From an uncultured Eubacteriales bacterium (GTDB taxonomy: Bacteria > Bacillota > Clostridia > Saccharofermentanales > UBA5734), in NCBI GenBank assembly GCA_903835065.1, contig CAILLO010000025.1, positions 1-64,000 on the forward strand: a stretch of DNA of 64,000 bases, in the 5' to 3' direction. Of this stretch, positions 59,611 to 64,000 are shown piece by piece; the stretch's first letter is position 1, and the number at the start of each line of letters is the position of its first letter. The notes below the pieces were generated by a model. The model made no database searches, had not been told where the DNA came from, and was given only the letters and a program-made list of their open reading frames with translations. The position numbers and the translations under genes were made by a program.

Positions 59611-60648
59611 TCATTCCTCGGCCCGCAGCAGACGGCGGTACCGCGCGAAGACGGCCGCGAAATCGGCCCGGCTGGCGGCGTGCACGGCGATGCCCCGAAG
59701 CGTGGCCGTCCCGCGCGTGCCCTTCAGGTACCACGCGGCCTGCTTGCGGAATTCCTTGACCGCCGTCTCCTCGCCATATCGGGCGACCGCGAGGTCGAGG
59801 TGGCGGAGCATCAGGGCGATCCGCGCATCGGGCGAGGGTTCGCCGGGGACGGTGGGCCACTCCGGATTCCTCGGCGCCTGCGGGTCGAGTCCCGCCCGGA
59901 TCCGGTCGAAGACCCACGGGTCGCCCAGCGCCGCGCGGCCGATCATGACGCCGTCGCAGCCCGTCGCCCGGAGCAGCCGGCACGCGTCGTCCGCGGTGCG
60001 CACGTCGCCGTTGCCGAAGACCGGGATGCCGACGGCCTCCTTCACGTGGGCGACGACCCGCCAATCGGCCTCGCCGGCGTACATCTGGTCGCGCGTCCGC
60101 GCGTGCACCGCGACCATCGCGGCGCCCTCCGCCTCGCAGGCACGGGCGACCTCGACGGCGTTGACCGACGATGCGTCCCAGCCCGAGCGGGTCTTGACGG
60201 TCACGGGCCGGTCGGAGACCGCGACCATCGCCCGGACGGCCGCGGCGGCCATCCGTACGTCCTTCATCAGGGCGGATCCGTCGCCGGCCTTCACGACCTT
60301 CAGGACGGGGCAGCCCATGTTCAGGTCGAAGAACGTGCAGCGGGACAGCACCGGGTGCTGCTGCGCCACGCGCACCGCATCCGCGAGGTCCTCGGGGTCG
60401 GAGCCGAAGAACTGGATGGCGACCGGCGCCTCGGCCGGGTCGATTTCGAGGAAGCGCCAGGTCCGGCGCAGGTCGGGGTCGTGCCGCATGCCGCGTGCGC
60501 TCGCGAGTTCGGTGCACACGAGATCGGCGCCCAACCCGCGGCAGAGCAGGCGGAAGGGCAGGTCGGTCGCGCCGGCCATGGGGGCGAGTGCGAGGTTGCC
60601 CGGCAGGACGACGCCGCCGATGGTCACGGGATGCAGCAGGATCTCCAT
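59611..60648 (-). CDS. dusB: tRNA-dihydrouridine synthase, DusB type
   Basis: A 345-residue FMN-dependent enzyme that reduces uridines in tRNA D-loops. TIM-barrel motifs: LALAPMAGATDLPFR, CTELASARG, the catalytic cysteine segment DLNMGCPVLKVVKAGDGSA, VKTRSGWD, VHARTRDQMYAG and FGNGDVRTADDA. The C-terminal helical domain (VKEFRKQAAWYLKGT) fits DusB. It follows the Nramp gene by seven bases, and its Shine-Dalgarno sequence is weak (AGGGCGG). In many Firmicutes dusB sits beside nifR3-like or folate genes; here its neighbours are unrelated. Confidence 0.92.
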   Translation of the reverse strand: MEILLHPVTIGGVVLPGNLALAPMAGATDLPFRLLCRGLGADLVCTELASARGMRHDPDLRRTWRFLEIDPAEAPVAIQFFGSDPEDLADAVRVAQQHPVLSRCTFFDLNMGCPVLKVVKAGDGSALMKDVRMAAAAVRAMVAVSDRPVTVKTRSGWDASSVNAVEVARACEAEGAAMVAVHARTRDQMYAGEADWRVVAHVKEAVGIPVFGNGDVRTADDACRLLRATGCDGVMIGRAALGDPWVFDRIRAGLDPQAPRNPEWPTVPGEPSPDARIALMLRHLDLAVARYGEETAVKEFRKQAAWYLKGTRGTATLRGIAVHAASRADFAAVFARYRRLLRAEE

Positions 60649-60655
60649 CGCCGCC

Positions 60656-61918
60656 CTACAGCAGCGACGTCACGAGCAGCGCGACCGACAGGACCGTGAG
60701 CACGACGATGGTCGCCCAGCCGATGAAGTTCGCGAGCGGCTTGTTGACGTGCGGACCCATGATCCCCCTGTCGTTCACGAGGCGCATCATGAAGACCAGG
60801 ACGACCGGCAGCAGGATGCCGTTGATGCGCTGCGACCAGAGCGAGATGCCGATCAGGGGGGCGTTCGGGATCAGGATCACGCCGGCGCCGACGAGGATGA
60901 TGAGCGTGTAGAGCCAATAGAACTGCGGCGCCTCCTTCCACTTCCGGTCGAGGCCCGCTTCGAAGCCGAAGGCCTCGCAGACGAAGAAGGCGGTCGCGAC
61001 CGGGAGGATCGTGGCGCTGAAGATCGACGCGATGAAGAGGCCGAACGCGAAGACCTCGGAGGCGAACTGACCGGCGAGGGGCGCGAGCGATTCGGCGGCG
61101 TCGGCCGCGGTCGAGATCGTGTGGCCGTTCACGTGCAACGTGGCGGCGCAGGCGACGATGATGAAGAAGGCGACCGCGATCGTGGCGACGCAGCCGACGA
61201 GGACGTCGAGCACCGTGAACTTGTAGTTCTTCATGGTCAGCCCCTTCTCGATGATCGAGGACTGCATGTAGAACTGCATCCAGGGGGCGATCGTCGTGCC
61301 GACGATGCCGATCACGGTCGCATAGGTGGTCGCGTCGTATCCGGTGAAATCGGGGTGGACGATCGAGGCGCCGATCTCGCCCCACTGGGGGTGCCCCAGC
61401 AGCGCCGACACGATATAGGTCAGCAGGGCCAGGCTGAACACCAGGAACACGCGTTCGGCGATCCGGTACGTCCCCTTCACGACGAGGATCCAGACGGCGA
61501 AGGCGACGAGCGGGACCGAGAGGTACTTCGAGACGCCGAAGATCGCGAGGCTCCCGGCGACGCCGGCGAACTCGGTGTTGGTGTTGAGGATGTTGGTGAC
61601 GAGCAGCCCCGCGAACAGGAAGAAGGTGATCTTGACGCCCGCGTTCTCGCGGATCAGGTCGGCGAGACCCTTGCCGGTCGCGAGGCCCATCCGGGCGTTC
61701 ATCTCCTGGACCACGAAGAGCACGACGAAGGACGGGATCAGCGTCCAGAGCAGCTTGTAGCCGTAGACGGCCCCCGCGACGGAGTACGTCGTGATGCCGC
61801 CGACGTCGTTGTCGACGCTGCCGGTGATGATGCCCGGGCCGAGCACGGCGAGGAACAGCAGCAGGTTCGCGAAGAAGGCCTTCCGGCGGGAGCGCGCGGG
61901 GGACGCGAGGGCCGTCAT
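60656..61918 (-). CDS. Nramp-related metal transporter with Mg-type (NRMT-like) signature
   Basis: A 420-residue integral membrane protein with about 11 helices of the LeuT-like SLC11 fold. In canonical Nramps helix 1 has D-P-G-N and helix 6 has M-P-H. Here helix 1 reads GPGIITGSVDNDVGGITTYS (D36, N37, D38) and helix 6 reads GTTIAPWMQFY, so Met becomes Ala211 and His becomes Trp213. Loss of that methionine marks the Nramp-related magnesium transporters. The gene seven bases upstream encodes an MgtE-type magnesium sensor, supporting Mg2+ as substrate. GGAGGT precedes the ATG. Confidence 0.85.
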   Translation of the reverse strand: MTALASPARSRRKAFFANLLLFLAVLGPGIITGSVDNDVGGITTYSVAGAVYGYKLLWTLIPSFVVLFVVQEMNARMGLATGKGLADLIRENAGVKITFFLFAGLLVTNILNTNTEFAGVAGSLAIFGVSKYLSVPLVAFAVWILVVKGTYRIAERVFLVFSLALLTYIVSALLGHPQWGEIGASIVHPDFTGYDATTYATVIGIVGTTIAPWMQFYMQSSIIEKGLTMKNYKFTVLDVLVGCVATIAVAFFIIVACAATLHVNGHTISTAADAAESLAPLAGQFASEVFAFGLFIASIFSATILPVATAFFVCEAFGFEAGLDRKWKEAPQFYWLYTLIILVGAGVILIPNAPLIGISLWSQRINGILLPVVLVFMMRLVNDRGIMGPHVNKPLANFIGWATIVVLTVLSVALLVTSLL

Positions 61919-61925
61919 GCGGCGG

Positions 61926-63173
61926 CTACCTCCGGCGGCGGGCGCGCATCAGCCCGTAGACGACGTCGTTGATGATCACGACGCCCGAGAGCTTCTTCTG
62001 GTCGTCGACGACGGGGACGGCCAGGAGGTTGTACTTGTCGATGATCTCCACGATCGCCTCGATCCGGTCCGTGTCGAGCACCGACTGGACCTTCTCGTTC
62101 ATCACCGCGCTCAGGCGCGTCAAGGGATCGGAGACGATCAGGTCGCGCAGGGAGACGGTGGCGATCAGCACGCCGGCGTTGTCGAGGATGTACAGGTAGT
62201 AGATCGAGTCGGACTCCGGCCGGATCCGTCGCAGCGTCTCGAACACGTCCTCCACCGTCTGGTACTCGTTGAAGGCGAAGTAGTCCTTGGACATCACGCT
62301 GCCGACCGTGCCGTCCTCGTATTCCATCAGTTCGCGGACTTCGTCGGACGCCTCGTCCTCCATTTCGTTCAGGAGGGCCTCCGCCTTCTCGTCGTTCAGG
62401 CCGTCGAGGATGTCGGCGACTTCGTCCGAGGGCATCGCCTCCAGCAGGTCTGCCGCGTGCTCGAGGGGGAGGTTCGAGAGGAGGGTCGCCTGCGTCTCGG
62501 GCTCGAGTTCCTCGAGGACGTCCGCGGCCTTCTCCTGGTCGAGGGAGGCGAACACGGCGATCTGCGCGTTGCGGTCGAGGCTGTCGATGATGTCGGCGAC
62601 GTCGGAGGGGTGCAGCCGGCCGATGCTCGAGGCGCGGGAGGAGAGGCGGAGACCCGCGTTGCCCGCGTCCACCGTCTGCACTTCGTCCCACAGGATCAGG
62701 TGGTTCGGGACCGCGATGTGGAACGGGCGCAGCAGCCGGCCGACCGGCCGGGCCACGCCGAGCCTGCGCAGCAGGCCCTCCATGCCCACGTCGACGGCGA
62801 CGAGGAAGGTCCCGTCCTCCAGGACGGCGAGGCGAAGGTCGTTCACCCGCTCGACCTTCCGGCCGTCGATGTCGACGATCTGCTTGTCCATCATCGTCCT
62901 GCGCAGCAGGATGCAGCACGTCTCGTCGTGCACGAAGGGGACAGGCTCCGAGCAGACCAGCGAATAGCGGCCCTTCTCCTTCTCGACGCGGAACTTCGCG
63001 TAGTCGAGGAGGACGGGTCCCTTCGCCGTATGGACGCGGATCGCGACGACCCGGGGGCGCACCGCGCCGACGTCGACCAGGACGTCCTTGATCCGTCCGA
63101 GCTTCAGGCCGATTTCGGAATAGAGGGGGGTGTCGAGGATCCGGCTGAGATAGAAGGTTCGGATCGCGGCCAT
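61926..63173 (-). CDS. MgtE-like cytosolic Mg sensor (PRC-barrel, MgtE_N, CBS pair) without a membrane domain
   Basis: A 415-residue soluble protein. Residues 1-165 contain PRC-barrel-like repeats (SRILDTPLYSEIGLKLGRIK). About 185-290 is an MgtE N-domain of acidic helical repeats (LHPSDVADIIDSL, LPLEHAADLLEAM, MPSDEVADILDGL). About 295-410 is a CBS pair (VGSVMSKDYFAFNEYQTVED, LLAVPVVDDQKKLSGVVIIN). In MgtE these domains bind Mg2+ and gate the attached channel. Here the five-helix membrane domain is missing and the Nramp-related transporter follows seven bases later. The ATG at 63173 has AAGGAGG upstream. Confidence 0.9.
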   Translation of the reverse strand: MAAIRTFYLSRILDTPLYSEIGLKLGRIKDVLVDVGAVRPRVVAIRVHTAKGPVLLDYAKFRVEKEKGRYSLVCSEPVPFVHDETCCILLRRTMMDKQIVDIDGRKVERVNDLRLAVLEDGTFLVAVDVGMEGLLRRLGVARPVGRLLRPFHIAVPNHLILWDEVQTVDAGNAGLRLSSRASSIGRLHPSDVADIIDSLDRNAQIAVFASLDQEKAADVLEELEPETQATLLSNLPLEHAADLLEAMPSDEVADILDGLNDEKAEALLNEMEDEASDEVRELMEYEDGTVGSVMSKDYFAFNEYQTVEDVFETLRRIRPESDSIYYLYILDNAGVLIATVSLRDLIVSDPLTRLSAVMNEKVQSVLDTDRIEAIVEIIDKYNLLAVPVVDDQKKLSGVVIINDVVYGLMRARRRR

Positions 63174-63227
63174 CGGAGTGCCCTCCTTGCATGTCGAGGG
63201 TGTCGGGCCAGTCGGTCCGTTCACCCC

Positions 63228-63256
63228 ATGATATCGAAGGGACGGAGGAGCGTCAA
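63228..63256 (-). promoter_or_regulatory. Promoter of the MgtE-like/Nramp operon
   Basis: Minus strand: TTGACG (63256-63251), 17 bp, TATCAT (63233-63228). The leader is about 48 nt, too short for an M-box magnesium riboswitch, and none is visible. Confidence 0.65.
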
Positions 63257-63263
63257 TGGATTG

Positions 63264-64000
63264 CTATAACAGGCTCTGGGAGCGGCACAGGCCCGCGTAC
63301 ACGCCGTCCCTGGCGAGCAGCTCCTCGTGCTTCCCCTGCTCCGCGATGCGCCCGTTCTCCAGCACGAGGATCGTGTCGGCGAGCCGCACGGTCGACAGGC
63401 GGTGGGCGATGACGACCAGCGTGCGCGTGCCGGCGATCCGCTGGATGGCCTTCTGGATCTCGGACTCGGTCTCGGTGTCGACGGCCGACGTCGCCTCGTC
63501 GAGAATCAGGATCGGCGCGTCGCGCAGGATCGAGCGGGCGATCGAGATGCGCTGCTTCTGGCCGCCGGAGAGTCGCACGCCGCGCTCGCCGACCAGGGTC
63601 GCGTACTTCTCGGGCAGCCCGTCGATGAAGTCGTGGATGCAGGCCGCGCGCGCCGCCCGCTCGATCGCCTCCGGCGTCGTGTCGTCCGACCCGTAGGCGA
63701 TGTTCTCCGCGATGGTCCCGTTGAAGAGGAAGACGTCCTGCAGTACCAGACTCAGCTGGTCGCGGAGACTCTCGAGGGTCAACTCCCGGATGTCGATGCC
63801 GTCCATCGCGATCCGGCCGGCCTTCGGGTCGTAGAAGCGGGCGATCAGCGCGGAGACGGTCGTCTTGCCGACGCCGGTCGGTCCGACCAGCGCGATCATC
63901 TTCCCGGCCTCGACGCGGAAGCTGACGTCCTCGAGGACCGGCAGCCCGTCGTTGTACGAGAAATCGACGTGATCGAAGGAGAGCTGCCCCGACAGGCGTC
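63264..64000 (-). CDS. ABC exporter (membrane-ATPase half-transporter), C-terminal nucleotide-binding domain
   Basis: A partial gene; the 5' part lies beyond the right edge. The visible 244 residues are an ATPase domain of the MsbA/LmrA exporter type: Walker A VGPTGVGKTT, Q-loop VLQDVFLFNGTI, signature VRLSGGQKQRI, Walker B ILILDEATSAVD and H-loop IAHRLSTV. The segment before Walker A (FDHVDFSYNDGLPVLEDVSF) is complete, so the membrane domain should follow upstream. Substrate unknown. It precedes the MgtE-like gene in the same direction but with a separate promoter between. Confidence 0.93.
   Translation of the reverse strand, partial: RLSGQLSFDHVDFSYNDGLPVLEDVSFRVEAGKMIALVGPTGVGKTTVSALIARFYDPKAGRIAMDGIDIRELTLESLRDQLSLVLQDVFLFNGTIAENIAYGSDDTTPEAIERAARAACIHDFIDGLPEKYATLVGERGVRLSGGQKQRISIARSILRDAPILILDEATSAVDTETESEIQKAIQRIAGTRTLVVIAHRLSTVRLADTILVLENGRIAEQGKHEELLARDGVYAGLCRSQSLL

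Noticed and set aside
63174-63263. Magnesium (M-box) riboswitch before the MgtE-like gene
   Set aside because: The leader is under 60 nt after the predicted start, too short for an M-box, and no fitting stems are seen.

Overview
The window is GC-rich (by eye about two-thirds G+C) and nearly wall-to-wall coding, with short gaps and many ATGA or GTGA stop/start overlaps. The gene content points to an anaerobic, saccharolytic Firmicutes-type bacterium, probably an uncultured Clostridia-like lineage. It has a DnaD/DnaI primosome pair, pyruvate:ferredoxin oxidoreductase, a class B sortase with a Pro/Thr tail, an LplABC-type sugar transporter and strong Shine-Dalgarno sites. The phylogeny is inference. 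I saw no rRNA, tRNA, CRISPR array, insertion sequence or phage gene.

Layout. 1-3.5 kb: 5' tip of acpS, manA, and a dnaD-dnaI operon. 3.6-11 kb: a lower-glycolysis block (nifJ, gpmI and a fused pgk-tpi gene). 11-17.2 kb: a rhamnose operon (rhaA, class II aldolase, rhaB, short-chain dehydrogenase, PHP protein) read leftward. 17.3-19.7 kb: a class B sortase on an apparently leaderless transcript, an AraC regulator and a small HIRAN protein. 19.8-25.3 kb: a sugar operon of a GH-like protein of unknown function, an AGE-family epimerase, a ROK kinase, a GmhA-like SIS isomerase and an esterase. 25.6-27.1 kb: a GH63/GH37-like glycosidase on the other strand.

27-50.3 kb is a leftward glycan-utilisation superlocus in two transcription units. 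The first runs lacI, uxaE, a nagB remnant, a pfkB kinase, a URO-D-family protein and a membrane-bound AraC sensor. It starts at a promoter that overlaps a perfect 20-bp palindrome. The second runs solute-binding lipoprotein, two permeases, GH4, GH38 alpha-mannosidase, URO-D protein, GlmS-like SIS protein, second URO-D protein, GH20 hexosaminidase, Gfo/Idh/MocA oxidoreductase and nagA. It has a good sigma-70-type promoter with two 10-bp direct repeats upstream. Together these would import oligosaccharides containing mannose, HexNAc and perhaps uronic acid and split them in the cytoplasm. NagA deacetylates GlcNAc-6-P. Because nagB is a remnant here, the SIS protein may supply the deaminase step.

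50.4-56 kb is a surface-glycosylation module on the plus strand: a CsbB/GtrB-like GT2 and two tandem GT-C-like membrane proteins. 56-64 kb holds a PHP-Nudix fusion, an EF-G paralogue, a DusB-type tRNA-dihydrouridine synthase, an Nramp-related transporter with an Mg-type signature paired with an MgtE-like cytosolic sensor that lacks a membrane domain, and the 3' part of an ABC exporter.

The points most worth following are the three URO-D/methyltransferase-fold proteins inside the glycan operons, the split MgtE-sensor/Nramp pair, the decayed nagB beside a possible SIS replacement, the PHP-Nudix fusion, and the tandem GT-C pair.
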